From positions 247,740,124-247,804,123 of the forward strand of contig NC_061514.1 in assembly GCF_022539505.1 (NCBI RefSeq): a stretch of 64,000 bases of DNA, read 5' to 3'. This document shows, in pieces, positions 43,758-55,874 of this stretch (positions within the stretch are counted from its first letter, which is position 1; each line of letters starts with the position of its first letter). The position numbers were made by a program, and so were the translations under genes. Source of the stretch: Lolium rigidum. Its lineage: Eukaryota; Streptophyta; Magnoliopsida; Poales; Poaceae. Below the pieces are notes generated by a model. That model saw nothing but the letters and a program-made list of their open reading frames with translations. It made no database searches and was not told the origin of the DNA.

Positions 43758-44492
43758 TTAATGATGCACTCGCAAGAAATAGTATTTGAAGCAAAAGAGA
43801 GCATCAAGAGGCAAATTCAAAACACATTTAAGTCTAACATGCTTCCTATGCATAGGAATCTTGTAAATAAACAAGTTCATGAAGAGCAAAGTGACAAGCA
43901 TAGGAAGATAAAACAAGTGTAGCTTCAAAAATTTCAGCACATAGAGAGGTGTTTTAGTAACATAAAAATTTCTACAACCATATTTTCCTCTCTCATAATA
44001 ACTTTCAGTAGCATCATGAGCAAACTCAACAATATAACTATCACATAAAGCATTCTTATCATGAGTCTCATGCATAAAATTATTACTCTCCACATAGGCA
44101 TAATCAATTTTATTAGTTGTAGTGGGAGCAAATTCAACAAAGTAGCTATCATTATTATTCTCATCAAGTGTAGGAGGCATAGTATAATCACAATAAAATT
44201 TACTCTCCATAGTAGGTTGTACCAAAAGACCACTATTATAATCAACATAAGTAGGAGGCAAAGTATCATCAAAGAAAATTTTCTCCTCAATGCTTGGGGG
44301 ACTAAAAAGATCATGAAAACCAGCTTCCCCAAGCTTAGAACTTTCTATATTATTGTCAACAATGGTGTTCAAAGTGTTCATACTAATATTACTACCAGCA
44401 TGCAAAGAAGATTTCATAGGTTTTTTAATTTTCGCATCAAACAATCCATGTTTTAAATCAGGAAATAGAATAAGAAGCTCATTGTTGTCCAT
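43758..44492 (-). CDS. Retroelement ORF of unknown function (244 residues), intact
   Basis: ATG at 44492 (MDNNELLILFPDLKHGLFDA) to TAA at 43758. Apart from three codons' difference in length it parallels the ORF at 1-741, residue by residue. It lies about 140 bp after the primer site. Acidic, Asn/Tyr/Pro-rich N-terminal two thirds with a repeated short motif (VEFAPTT, VEFAHDAT), a RGKYGCRN patch and a hydrophobic stretch (VLKFLKLHLFYLPMLVTLLF). Two copies in one window both keep the frame open despite point changes, which suggests recent activity or selection. No known domain; it takes the gag position without being recognisable gag. Confidence 0.78.
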   Translation of the reverse strand: MDNNELLILFPDLKHGLFDAKIKKPMKSSLHAGSNISMNTLNTIVDNNIESSKLGEAGFHDLFSPPSIEEKIFFDDTLPPTYVDYNSGLLVQPTMESKFYCDYTMPPTLDENNNDSYFVEFAPTTTNKIDYAYVESNNFMHETHDKNALCDSYIVEFAHDATESYYERGKYGCRNFYVTKTPLYVLKFLKLHLFYLPMLVTLLFMNLFIYKIPMHRKHVRLKCVLNLPLDALFCFKYYFLRVHH

Positions 44493-44633
44493 TATGCCAA
44501 ACTAGTGAAAATAAAAACAAGAAACAAAAAGATGCAATTGCAGGATCTAAAGGAAATAGCTTCGAGCACAAACACAATGGCGCCAGAAAAGTACTTTACC
44601 TGAGACCGGAGTATGAGTGCCTTTTACCTTTCC

Positions 44634-44651
44634 TCCCCGGCAACGGCGCCA
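44634..44651 (-). promoter_or_regulatory. Primer-binding site of element L
   Basis: Minus strand TGGCGCCGTTGCCGGGGA, 11 bp inside the 5' LTR. A second GGCGCC-AGAAAAGT block, about 65 bp further in (44579-44592), looks like a duplicate of the junction region. Confidence 0.85.
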
Positions 44652-44661
44652 GAAAAGTGCT

Positions 44662-46363
44662 TGATGTCTACGGGAGCTTCTATTCTTGTAGACAGTGTTG
44701 GGCCTCCAAGAGCAGAGGTTTGTAGAACAGCAGCAAGTTTCCCTTAAGTGGATCACCCAAGGTTTATCGATCTCGGGGAGGAAGAGGTCAAAGATATCCC
44801 TCTCATGCAACCCCGCAACCACAAAGCAAGAAGTCTCTTGTGTCCCCAACACACCTAATAGGTGCACTAGTTCGGCGAAGAGATAGTGAAATACGAGTGG
44901 TATGAATAAGTAGTAGCAACGGCACCGGAAAAGTGCTTTGCCCGGGACAAGTAAACAAGCGGTAGTAACGCAGCGAGTAGTAACACAAGTAAAACAAGTA
45001 AACAAGCAGCGATAGCGATATTTAGGAACAAGGCCTAGGGAATAGACTTTCACTAGTGGACACTCTCAACATTGATCACATAACAGAACAGATAAATGCA
45101 TACTCTACACTCTTGTTGGATGATGAACATATTGCGTAGGATTACACGAACCCTCAATGCCGGAGTTAACAAGCTCCACAATAATGCTCATATTTTAGTA
45201 ACCTTTAGTGTAAGATAGATCAAAAGACTAAACCAAGTACTAGCATAGCATGCACACTGTCACCTTCATGCATATGTAGGAGGAATAGATCACATCAATA
45301 TTATCATAGCAATAGTTAACTTCGCAATCTACAAGAGATCATGATCATAGCATAAACCAAGTACTAACACGGTGCACACACTGTCACCTTTGCACACGTG
45401 CAGGAGGAATAAAACTACTTTAATAACATTGCTAGAGTAGCACATAGATAAATTGTGATACAAACACATTGCAATCATAAAGAGATATAAATAAGCACCT
45501 CACTATGCCATTCAACGAGTGAATAAGTATTCTGTGAAATATAGCCTAAGAGACCCACACGGTGCACACACCGTCACCTTTACACACGTGGGACAAGGAG
45601 TCTCCGGAGATCACATAAGTAAAATTCACTTGACTAGCATAATGACATCTAGATTACAAGCATCATCATATGAATCTCAATCATGTAAGGCAGCTCATGA
45701 GATTATTGTATTGAAGCACATAGGAGAGAGATGAACCACATAGCTACCGGTACAGCCCCGAGCCTCGATGGAGAACTACTCCCTCCTCATGGGAGCAGCA
45801 GCGGTGATGAAGATGGCGGTGGAGATGGCAGCGGTGTCGATGGAGAAGCCTTCCGGGGCACTTCCCCGCTCCGGCAGGGTGCCGGAACAGAGACTCATGT
45901 CCCCCAGATCTTGGCTTCGCGATGGCGGCGGCTCTGGAAGGTTTTCCGTATCGTGGTTTTTCGCCTCAGGGGTTTCGCGATGGAGGCTTTATATAGGCGA
46001 AGAGGCGGCGCAGGAGGGTCGAAGGGGTGGCCACACCATATGGCGGCGCGGCCAGGGCCTGGGCCGCGCCGCCCTATGGTCCGGGGCCCGGTGCCCCCCT
46101 CCGGTCCTTCCCGGGTGTTCCGGATGCTTCCGGTGAAAATAGGAACCCGGGTCTTCGTTTCGTCCAATTCCGAGAATATTTCGTTACTAGGATTTCTGAA
46201 ACCAAAAACAGCGAGAAAACGAGAACCGGCACTTCGGCATCTTGTTAATAGGTTAGTTCCAGAAAATGCACGAATATGACATAAAGTGTGCATAAAACAT
46301 GTAGGTATCATCAATAATATGGCATAGAACATAAGAAATTATCGATACGTCGGAGACGTATCA
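44662..46363 (-). repeat. 5' LTR of element L
   Basis: 1702 bp, minus strand TGATACGTCTCCGACG to GTAGACATCA. TATA box on the minus strand at about 45989-45996. Confidence 0.9.
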
Positions 46364-47520
46364 ACATCGGGGACCCATGAGCCAGCAGCGTCGTCAACGT
46401 TTTAAAGATGGCAGAGGATCGAAAGAAAAAATAAACCAAAAATCAGTTGGTAAAAAAATAAAAAAAATAAACATTTATCGTTCTGAGTGGATGACATGCG
46501 GGACCCATGAGGCAGCAGCATCCTCAACGATTCCAAGGCGTCAGGGGATCAAAAGAAAAAAAAGGAAATATCCAGAAATTAATTAGGGGTTCAAAATAAA
46601 TCCATCAAAGGAAAGTTTTATTGTTCATAGAGGATGACATGTGGGACCAACCTGCCAACAGCGTTCTCATCGTTTCAAAGGGGCGAGGAGATCAAAAGAA
46701 AAAGGCAAGTAGCCAGAAATTAGGGGTAAAAAATAACTCCAAGAAAGGAAAATTTTATTGTTCGTAGAGGATGACATGCGGGACCCATGAGCCAGCAGCT
46801 TACTTAAAGTTTCAAAGGCGGCATGAGATCGAAAAAAAAAAGGCAAGTGACAGAATATCAGGAGCCAAAGATAACCCAAGAAAAGAAACTTTATTTACAT
46901 AGAGGATGACATGCGGGTCCCATTTTGCAGTAGCGGTCCCAACGTTTCAAATGCGGCTTGAGATCAAAAGAAAAAGAAAGTAGCCAGAAATTAGGGGTAA
47001 AAAAAAATCCAAGAAAATAAAGTTGATGGACATAGAGGATGACATGCGGGTCCCATGAGCTAGCAGGTTCCTCAACGTTTCAAACGTGGCATGAGATCGA
47101 AAGAAAAAGGCAAGTGACCAAATATGAGGAGCCAAAAATAATTCAAGAAAAGAAAGTTTTATAGTACATAGAGGATGACATGCGGGTCCCATGAGGCAGC
47201 AGGTTCCTCAACGTTTCAAACGTGGCATGAGATCGAAAGAAAAAGGCAAGTGCCCAAATATCAGGAGCCAAAAATAATTGAAGAAAAGAAACTTGATTGT
47301 ACATAGAGGATGACATGCGGGTCCCATTTAGCAGCAGCGGTCTCACCGTTTGAGAGGCGGCGCGGGATCGAAAGAAAAAGGCAAGTGACCAAATATCAGG
47401 AGCCAAAAATAATCCAAGAAAAGAAATTTTATTGTACATAGAGGATGACATGCGGGTCCCATTTTGCAGCAGCGGTCTCAACATTTCCAAGGCGGCCAGA
47501 AATCAGGGAGTGAAAAAAAT
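46364..47520. repeat. Tandem array block 1, 135-bp units
   Basis: The phrase GGATGACATGCGGGWCCC recurs at about 46489, 46632, 46769, 46904, 47037, 47172, 47307 and 47442: spacing 143, 137, 135, 133, 135, 135, 135. Each unit has a GC-rich part (AGCAGCGGTCTCAACGTTTC) and an A-rich part (GATCGAAAGAAAAAGGCAAG; AAGAAAAGAAA). Frames across it are repeat artefacts. Confidence 0.9.
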
Positions 47521-47818
47521 CCAAGAAGAAAGATTTCAATTGGGCGGCATCTGGACATGTGGGCCTTCGAACTATCCTGCTTGGCCTTTTGACTCGTACA
47601 ATTTCAGCCCACTCCAAAACAGGAAAGTTCCGAATTTTCTAAAAAAACGGGAAAGTCCTATGCTTCGCAAAGACAAAAAAACAAGGAGATTCAACATATA
47701 AGTTTGTTTATGTAAAAATAAAGATTTAATTATCCGTTTGAAATAGCTCGGAGCGCAATACATTGTTTATTGTCCGCAAAATAATCAAGATATCATATGT
47801 TTCTTGTACGGGGAGGCC
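47521..47818. other. Spacer between the two array blocks
   Basis: Unrelated 300 bp with AT-rich middle; no gene seen. At 47819 the start of block 1 (ACATCGGGGACCCATGAGCC) is repeated. Confidence 0.6.
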
Positions 47819-49860
47819 GACATCGGGGACCCATGAGCCGGCAGCGTCGTCAACGTTTTAAAGGCGGCAGGGGATGGAAAGAAAAAATAAACCAAAAATC
47901 TGTTGGTAAAAAATCCAAGAAAAGAAACATTTTCGTTACGAGAGGATGACATGCGGGACCCATGAGGCAGCAGCATCCTCAGCGTTTATTGTTCATAGAG
48001 GTTGACATGTGGGACCCGTGAGCCGGCAGCGTCCTCAACGTTTTAAAGGCTGCAGGTGATCGAAAGAAAAAATAAGCCAAAAATCGTTTGGTCAACAAAA
48101 TCCAAGAAAATAAACATTTACCGTTATGAGAGGATGACATGTGGGACCCATGAGGCAGCAGCATCCTCAACGATTCCAAGGCGGCAGGGACCAAAAATTA
48201 ATTAGGGGTTCAAAATAAATCCATCAAAGGAAACTTTTATTGTTCATAGAGGATGACATGTGGAACCGACCTGCCAACAGCGTCCTCATCGTTTCAGAGG
48301 GGCAGGAGATCAAAAGAAAAAGGCAAATAGCCAGAAATTAGGGGTAAAAAATAACTCCAAGAAAGGAAACTTTTATTGTTCGTAGAGGATGACATGCGGG
48401 ACCCATGAGCCAGCAGCTTACTCAACGTTTCAAAGGCGGGATGAGATCGAAAGAAAAAGGCAAGTGACAAAATATCAGGAGCCAAAGATAATCCAAGAAA
48501 AGAAACTTTATTGTACGTAGAGGATGACATGCGGGTCCCATTTAGCAGCAGCGGTCTCAACGTTTCAAATGCGGCTTGAGATCAAAAGAAAAAGAAAGTT
48601 GATTGTACATAGAGGATGACATGCGGGTCCCATGAGTCAGCGGCTTACCCAACGTTTCCAAGGCGGCAGGGGATCAAAAGAAAAAGGAAATAGCCAAAAA
48701 TCAGAGGGTGAAAAAAAATAAAGAAAATAAACTTTTATAGCACATAGAGGATGACTTGCGGGTCCCATGAGCCAGCAGGTTCCTCATCGTTTCAAACGTG
48801 GCATGAGATCGAAAGAAAAAGGCAAGTGACCAAATATGAGGAGCCAAAAATAATTCAAGAAAAGAAAGTTTTATAGTACATAGAGGATGACATGCGGGTC
48901 CCATTTAGCGGCAGCGGTATCACCGTTTGAGAGGCGGCAGGGGATCGAAAGAAAAAGGCAAGTGAAAAAATATGAGCAGCCAAAAATAATTCGGGAAAAG
49001 AAAGTTTTATAGTACATAGAGGATGACATGCGGGTCCGATTTAGCAGCGAGCGGTATCACCGTTTGAGAGGCGGCGGGGATCAAAAGAAAAAAGAAATTG
49101 CCAAAAATCAGAGGGTGAAAAAAAACCAAGAAAATAAACTTGTATAGTACATAGAGGATGACATGCGGGTCCCATGAGCCTGCAGGTTCCTCAACGTTTC
49201 AAACGTGGCATGAGATTGAAAGAAAAAGGTAAGTGACCAAATATGAGGTGCCAAAAATAATTCAAGAAAAGAAAGTTTTATAGTACATAGAGGATGACAT
49301 GCGGGTCCCAGTTAGCAGCAGCGGTATCACCGTTTGAGAGGCGGAAGGGGATCGAAAGAAAAAGGCAAGTGACCAAATTTGAGGTGCCAAAAAAAACTCC
49401 AAGAAAAGAAAGTTTTATAGTACATAGAGGATGACATGCGGGTCCCATTTAGCAGCAGCGGTATCACCGTTTGAGAGGCGGCAGGGGATCGAAAGAAAAA
49501 GGTAAGTGACCAAATATGAGGTGCCAAAAATAATTCAAGAAAAGAAAGTTTTATAGTGCATAGAGGATGACATGCGGGTCCCGATTAGCGACAGCGGTAT
49601 CACCGTTTGAGAGGCGGCGAGGGATCGAAAGAAAAAGGCAAGTGACCAAATATGAGGTGCCAAAAAAACTCCAAGAAAAGAAAGTTGATTGCACATAGAG
49701 GATGACATGCGGGTCCCATTTAGCGGCAGCGGTCTCAACGTTTCCAAGGCGGCAAGGGATCAAAAGAAAAAGGAAGTAGCCAGAAATCAGGGGGTCAAAA
49801 AAAATCCAAGAATAGAAAGAATTTTGGTTCATAGAGGATGACATGCGGGACCCATGATCC
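47819..49860. repeat. Tandem array block 2, 135-136-bp units
   Basis: About 15 units. From 48616 to 49838 the spacing of ATGACATGCGGG is 135-137 without exception. The first units repeat the order of variants in block 1 (ACATCGGGG, GAGGCAGCAGCATCC, CCTGCCAACAGCG), so the array was enlarged by duplicating a multi-unit segment as well as single units. Confidence 0.9.
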
Positions 49861-50202
49861 TGCATCGTAAACGGCTCGATCGGAGAACGTTGAACGAGAT
49901 GGCGCGATCGAGAAAAAAAACAATGCCAGAGAGGCTGCCATCTGGGCCCTACATCCCTCGGCGGTGCGGATTTGCGTTGACTCGGCCGGTGAACCCGAGA
50001 ATTCGCGATGCACCACGTCCCGGGCCACCATACGCGACGTTTTGGCCGCTTTCGTCGGGCTAGGTGGCCTCAAAAACGAGAAAAAAAAAGTTTTGACATG
50101 CACCACGGAGGGACCAAAATCGTCGGCCATGGTACACCAGCAACCACGGTGCGACTTCAACTTCGTCGGCCATGGCAACTTTTCTTGTAGTGAATATCGA
50201 AT

Positions 50203-50708
50203 ATTGTGGAGCTTGTTAACTCCGGCATTGAGGGTTCGTGTAATCCTACACAATTAGTGGTGTTCATCATCCAACAACAGAGTGTAGAGTGGTTCTATTA
50301 TGTGATCATTGTTGAGAGTGTCCACTAGTGAAAGCAGGATCCCTAGGCCTTGCTTCCAAGCATCGAAATCTCCGTTTGTTTACTGTTTTGTTGCATGTTT
50401 ACTCGCTGCCATATTTTATTCAGATTGCTATTACCACTCATACTCATCCATATTACTTGCATCTCACTATCTCTTCGCCGAACTAGTGCACCTATACATC
50501 TGACAAGTGTATTAGGTGTGTTGGGGACACAAGAGACTTCTTGTATTGTGATCGCGGGGTTGCTTGAGAGGGATATCTTTGACCTCTTCCTCCCTGAGTT
50601 CGATAAACCTTGGGTGATCCACTTAAGGGAAACTTGCTGCTGTTCTACAAACCTCTGCTCTTGGAGGCCCAACACTGTCTACAAGAATAGAAGCACCCGT
50701 AGACATCA
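50203..50708 (+). repeat. LTR fragment Q (element A/L family), plus orientation
   Basis: Last about 500 bp of an A/L-type LTR, from ATTGTGGAGCTTGTTAACTCC to CCCGTAGACATCA. It is cut at its 5' side by CACTA element P. The complementary part is not in the window. Confidence 0.82.
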
Positions 50709-51136
50709 GGTTGCGGCGCGCCCTTGGTGAGGCAGCGGGGAAACGCGGCGCTCCCGACGTTTCCTGTCCTTGTGGCGGGGTATCTCGAATCCCTCGTTGT
50801 CGACGGTGCGCCGGACCCGGTGGATCTCGGAGCGCGGGTCAACGCACTCCTTGGCCGAGACGTGGGCACGGGCGGCGCCGCGGGGTGTGGCGGTCACAGG
50901 TGGGACTGTGGTCGGAGGCGGGGGAGGGGGAGGTGGCGGCGTGCACGCGACGTTGTTGTAGGAGCGTCCGCTGGAGGTCTCGCCGTCGCAGCCGGACCAC
51001 CGCCGCTCGCTTGCCAGGCGGTGACCGCCGGTCGGAGGAGCAGGAGGCGGAGGTGGCTAGGCCTGAGCGCGGAGCGGGGAGGGGGCTGCCGGCGAAGGAC
51101 GGCGGCGTGTGGTGGTTGGGCTAGAGGAGGCTAGCG
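50709..51136. other. GC-rich segment of unknown origin
   Basis: About 430 bp, strongly GC-rich, with a 137-codon plus frame (50711-51124) and overlapping frames on other registers. I recognise no domain; it may be a captured gene fragment or the end of a TIR element like K. Confidence 0.35.
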
Positions 51137-51333
51137 TTCCTTTGTGGTATGAAGGGAGTATTTATGTTTTCAGTAGTCTGTATTTTCAGATACACAAGAA
51201 CATTTTCTTTGAAGTTTGTGAATGTTTAATGTAATATACATACACATTTTACTAATATTTCATATATTTTATATTTTTTATTGCACGGAATATACATACA
51301 CTTTATTGAAAGCCACGAATATTATATGGTAGA
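51137..51333. repeat. Dispersed repeat copy 3 (truncated)
   Basis: Matches copies 1 and 2 up to ATATTATATGGTAGA, where both other copies continue with TAGATGAAT or a close variant; here CTAG of a Helitron end follows. Confidence 0.75.
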
Positions 51334-52020
51334 CTAGGACAATACCCGCGCGTTGCTGCGAAAATACGCTTGTGCAGCGCTACCATTTGATTGAAAAAAG
51401 CTCTAATCTCCTCGCCTTACCGTGACATCAATGCCCACATCAATGTGGTGCATGTTTAGCGCTAGCTTAGTGTTTCTTTATGGTAAATTTCCACACTATC
51501 TAAAAAGTTTCAAAAACAATCCGACACGGGTAACCTTAGCCTTGCCAATAAAAAGACACAACACAACTATAAACATGCACATGATAATAATTTGCATCGC
51601 CTGCTATTGCAAAAGTGAGCTAGAATTGTCTTGATTTGTGCTGTGTGGGTCCTTGAAAAGGTTGTTGAATATACTTCCACAACCGTGATCGTGTACTTCC
51701 CGGTTGTTTTTATCTGCGAGTTAGAGTAGATGCCAGACCCAAAAAACTGTAATGGTGCAGAATAAACCAACGCCAAGAAACCTATTTTAGGATCTAGGTT
51801 AGCTTAGCTCTCTCCTATTACTCTTCGTTCATTAGCTCTGAGACCTTGTACTATCGCACGCAATTACCGCACGTCGTACTTCTCCGGACTCCTAGCGCCC
51901 ATCGCAATCGCAACTTGAGCTCCTTCGCTGGTTCGCTTCGCACACCGCAAGCCTCTCGGTCCTACTCTTTTCCTCGTGACCGCGCCAGTTCTTGGTCCAC
52001 CACCGCGGTTTATCATAAAC
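51334..52020 (-). mobile_element. Helitron 1, 3' terminal part
   Basis: On the minus strand the end reads GCAACGCGCGGGTATTGTCC then CTAG, a GC-rich stem-loop followed by CTAG as in grass Helitron 3' ends. The target is A before and T after, exactly between A and T of the host repeat. The body up to 52020 shows no gene; it continues beyond the nested Helitron 2. The far (5') end was not found. Confidence 0.65.
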
Positions 52021-52979
52021 TAGTGGTTGGGGCGCCCCATGGGGCGCCTCCTCACTGGTCCTCTGTGCCCCAATCTAATCGATAGGTAGGCTTCCAATGT
52101 AAATGCCCAGTTCATCGAATACAACAAACCATAAGGAATGGACCATAACATAAGAAAAACAAAATGCAAAGTCATTTCCACTCATTTGCCATTCCGTTTT
52201 CTCAGAAACAAGATGTTCAGAAAAATCCGCTGGCAACGCTTTCACAAGATAACATACACAATACCCAGTACTGAAATGGAGAAATGCCAAAAAGAAAAAC
52301 AATAAAATAAACACACATATACCAAAAGATCAAATTGTCACACGGCTCTGACATATTCAAGTAGCCATGAGAAGTAATAGACCAGGAACTAATGGCTATA
52401 CATTTGTTCAAGGACATCATGACTGCAACTACGCCTATGTCTCCCCTCATCCATTCCAATAATTGTATAGACAGTCCTGCAAATAAAAATGTTAAAGGAG
52501 ACCAAAATGTTTATTTTATGCCTTAATCCCTTAGAAAGAGTAAAATTGCATGTTAATATTCCCGTCATTATATTAAGCTGACAATAGACAAATTGACAAA
52601 CTAATTTGGCCACAAATCAAGAATACGAATATTCAAAACTATATAATTCAAATTTACTATAGTATATGAAATCATGGCACGTTGTAATAATATTTGATTG
52701 GAGCGGAAATATAAATTTTTAATTCTTATACACATTGTTTTTGCAGTTTTACTAAGCAATTTGTAGGCATGAACAAGATTGTAGCAGGTTATGCATGCGT
52801 TAACAGAATAAAAACTTGAGTTATGACTTACATTATGCAGATGAACTTCCATGGAGCTATGTTTCCTCAATTCTTCCAAAAAAAAAAACTACACAATGAT
52901 CAGAAAAACACTTAGATCACTCCAATAGGAAAATAGTGATAGTACCAGGAAACATAATAGCAACAGAGAGATAAGGTTT

Positions 52980-53085
52980 CTTTACCTCAATCATATGCAT
53001 CGAGCACCAACCTTCATTCTCTCCATCATGTCCCTGTCTTGATACTCTTCTCATGATGAGATCCATCTCAATCGTCCTTTTTGCC
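52980..53085 (-). other. Candidate captured exon in Helitron 2
   Basis: Minus strand frame MAKRTIEMDLIMRRVSRQGH ... HMIE ends at GTAAAG. Family not recognised. Confidence 0.3.
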
Positions 53086-54425
53086 ATCGAAATAAGTAAT
53101 ATCAGCACATACATGTGTCCTGGTTGTTTAGAGTATTTCAAGAGATAACAATTTAGAAGGGTAGACGACTGCCATAAAGGATTATTTTGTCAAGGTGTTA
53201 CATGCAACATAACTTAAGCCTCCCTCTTGACTGAATCTAGGCATAAAGGATTATTGTTAGGCTCCAACTAAACAAATGATAGACTACATAAGGTTGATAA
53301 AAACCATATCAAATGTGAAGGCAATAACAAATAACTGGACATGAACTGATTTACAATCTCTATATGAGAAAGAAAAGAGAATTTCAATAAAGAGAAGATA
53401 TGTAAAGATAACATGTACAAAATGGAAACAAAAAACCATAACTGGTAACACATAAAAATGACATTGCAGCTATGTATCTTATTGATAGTGCTAGCACGGT
53501 ATGGATCAGTACAATAACAAAAAGCTCTATGTGGAAAATAAAAATAATGAAGACGAAAAACAAAAGGGACTAACCAAAAAAATAAAAAAAATATGCAAAT
53601 GTAATTAGACAACTGATAAATACAGGGAATCCTATAGTATGCGAGAAAAGAACACCACATAGACGGAACACAACAATATAATATATAAAGGCAATTTAAT
53701 ATTGCTATCAATCATTTAAGGGATAATAATTCTGTACAGGCCATGTTTCCTTACAAATATGGTTTATTTATTTATTTTATTCAATTGAAATAGATGAGCG
53801 GAAATGATCCACAAAAATATTCATATCAATTAATCTTTGGACATAATGAAGGTTACATCAAACAACTTGTACGTAGGTACCTTCAAAGACTGCTAAAAAA
53901 TATCAACTTGCTATTAATCTATACGAAATTACCAATATGCATGTAAAAAAGCAAGCAAAATTGAATTTACCTTGTAATAAACTATTTATACACCTTCCTT
54001 TGCCAGTTTTCCCGAGCATAATCTCTAGATTGTAGATGTGTTTCAACAAACACAACTCACCTACCTGCAGATTTAGGAGAAAAATAAATGTGAATTACTA
54101 TCTATCACTCGAAATGGAAGGAAAAAACGAAAGATTCGTTTAGTTATACTGCATTACATCTATCAAGGCTGACAATAAGCTATTTTATATCCATTACGAC
54201 TAAATGATCAGAGCAAAATAATTATTAATATATTTGTATTCTTCAGCCACATAAACGAGGCAGTTGTTCCATACCATGCCACTTCATTTGTCCACACATA
54301 TCATCTGCATTGAAACTGAAACAGAAAAGGGGTATATTCATAACAGTAGCAATAGACAAAGATAGTTTAAAGTAAAAACATATTGATTGACATCCCAATT
54401 GCCTAGTACAAAACAAGGATCTAAC

Positions 54426-54531
54426 CTGCCATCTCTAAGAAAGCGATAAAGCCTCTTAGAATTGTCAGATGTGTTAGTCGACATGCAAACATGGCCCAAC
54501 TTAGAAACACCCAAAATCTGTCCCAAGGCAT
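54426..54531 (-). other. Candidate captured exon in Helitron 2
   Basis: Minus strand: CTACAG then 106 bp open in one frame (DALGQILGVSK ... LYRFLRDG) then GTTAG, so both splice borders are consensus-like. The start DALGQILGVS resembles OB-fold/RPA-like proteins, but too little is present to assign. Confidence 0.35.
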
Positions 54532-55874
54532 CTGTAGCCAAAATAAAAAGTATCAGATTGCACCCAGGCAAGCAAATGGATCTGCACTACATTTCTCCTT
54601 AAGGATAGTAGTAACCACAACATCCTATTAAGAGGATCATAAACAGGAAACAATCGAATAAAGGGTCCAAATAATAAATCTACAAAGATACCACACTATA
54701 TAAGCAGAAAAGGGGCAAATGGCAATTGCTTGGAAAGATAGAAAATAGCCACGCAAGAATAACACAATAATGTTCAGGATACCATTATGTAGTTCAATCG
54801 CAATAGAAAAAAAAGTCACCCAATCTCCATTTTGCTCGAAATGTGGTGTCTTATAATACATTCACGTGTGAAGGATTTGTGTCTAGCTAGGACAAATTAA
54901 TACTTTGAAAAGGCCATCAGAGGAACAAAACCAGATCAATTAAGTTTCTTAACTCTACATTATGTGCAGATTGCATAGCAGGCATTAAAATATCGACATT
55001 GCTGAAGGGGAAATTGTATTGCTTATAATGCCAAAAAAAAAAATCTTCGCTAGTAACTTCCATTAACCACAGTTAGCTAACATAAATGACTGCTTCTTGC
55101 AGGGTGAAGCCAAATGGCAGATCTTGGTACTATGAATTATCAGCAACTATACTATAAATTATAGTGGCAACCGGTCTGTACTACAGAACATATCATGAGT
55201 TTTTTTGCACTATTGATTTATTTCTGTTATAATAAAATGTCAAACATTGTCACAGGACAAAGAAGCCTAAGCCGTAGCCTGTACTCATCACAAACGAAGT
55301 TGAGAGCATGTCTGCTGGTGATAGCGGTGGAGCTTCTGATCTTATTGCTTGCATAAAGATATCATATAGTTTCATTTATAAAAACAGAAGAGTATTTTAA
55401 ATTTCTTATTGTTGCTCAACTTCATGAAACTAACAAAGTAGCAGGTTATTTCATGCCGGCTATATAACAATAGAAAGTAATCACCTTTGGACTTGATCTA
55501 ATGAAGAGAAGGAAACACATTGGCCTGCAACATTTTGAGCTCTTGAGGTTGTTGCTGAATCAAATCACAAAACATCAAATCTTGAGTATATGTATGATCA
55601 CAGAATATATATATTGGTTAAAAAGTAGGCCAAATATCCAATTTATTTTGACATCTCTGTTTATCCAGTGTACTAACCCACAAACAAAAAGGATTATCAG
55701 AGAGGGGAATGACCTGGATGTCCTGTTCCTGACCTCCCGCGAGCCAAGGTGGGCGATTACCGATTACCATGTAAATCCTCTCAACCATCTATGGAAAATA
55801 ACATCATCAGTTAGCTAACATTCCATAGCTAATGAGGAAAAAATGGAAAGAAAGAAAATGGGAGCAGAAATCTA

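Larger units (their letters stand above)
39591..46363 (-). mobile_element. Element L: complete non-autonomous LTR retrotransposon
   Basis: Two LTRs (39591-41294 and 44662-46363), primer site (44651-44634), one ORF (44492-43758), a 2.4-kb non-coding body and a polypurine-like tract (minus strand AAGCTTGGGGATGCT) next to the 3' LTR. Same family as element A. It interrupts the CACTA-associated array: the right flank starts ACATC, and the single base left of the 3' LTR before the gap is C, compatible with an ACATC duplication. The first LTR base is C instead of T beside the gap. No reverse transcriptase or integrase. Confidence 0.87.
46364..50192 (-). mobile_element. CACTA element P: terminal part with long subterminal array
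   Basis: At 50192 the minus strand starts CACTACAAGAAAAGTTGCC, the terminus of CACTA (En/Spm) transposons. The motif CCATGGCCGACGA occurs twice in the first 70 bp, as expected of subterminal transposase-binding repeats. Inwards the element consists of the tandem array to 46364, where element L interrupts it. No transposase is seen; the other end must lie in or beyond the gap, or be lost. It sits in LTR fragment Q. Confidence 0.78.

Noticed and set aside
46667..49865. Several minus-strand frames of 60-115 codons with repeated peptides in the array (e.g. RMSSSMYNK-like)
   Set aside because: They follow the 135-bp repeat period and shift from unit to unit; products of the tandem array, not genes.
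50711..51124. A 137-codon GC-rich plus-strand frame as a host gene
   Set aside because: Competing frames on both strands, no recognisable motif, and it is wedged between an LTR fragment and a dispersed repeat.
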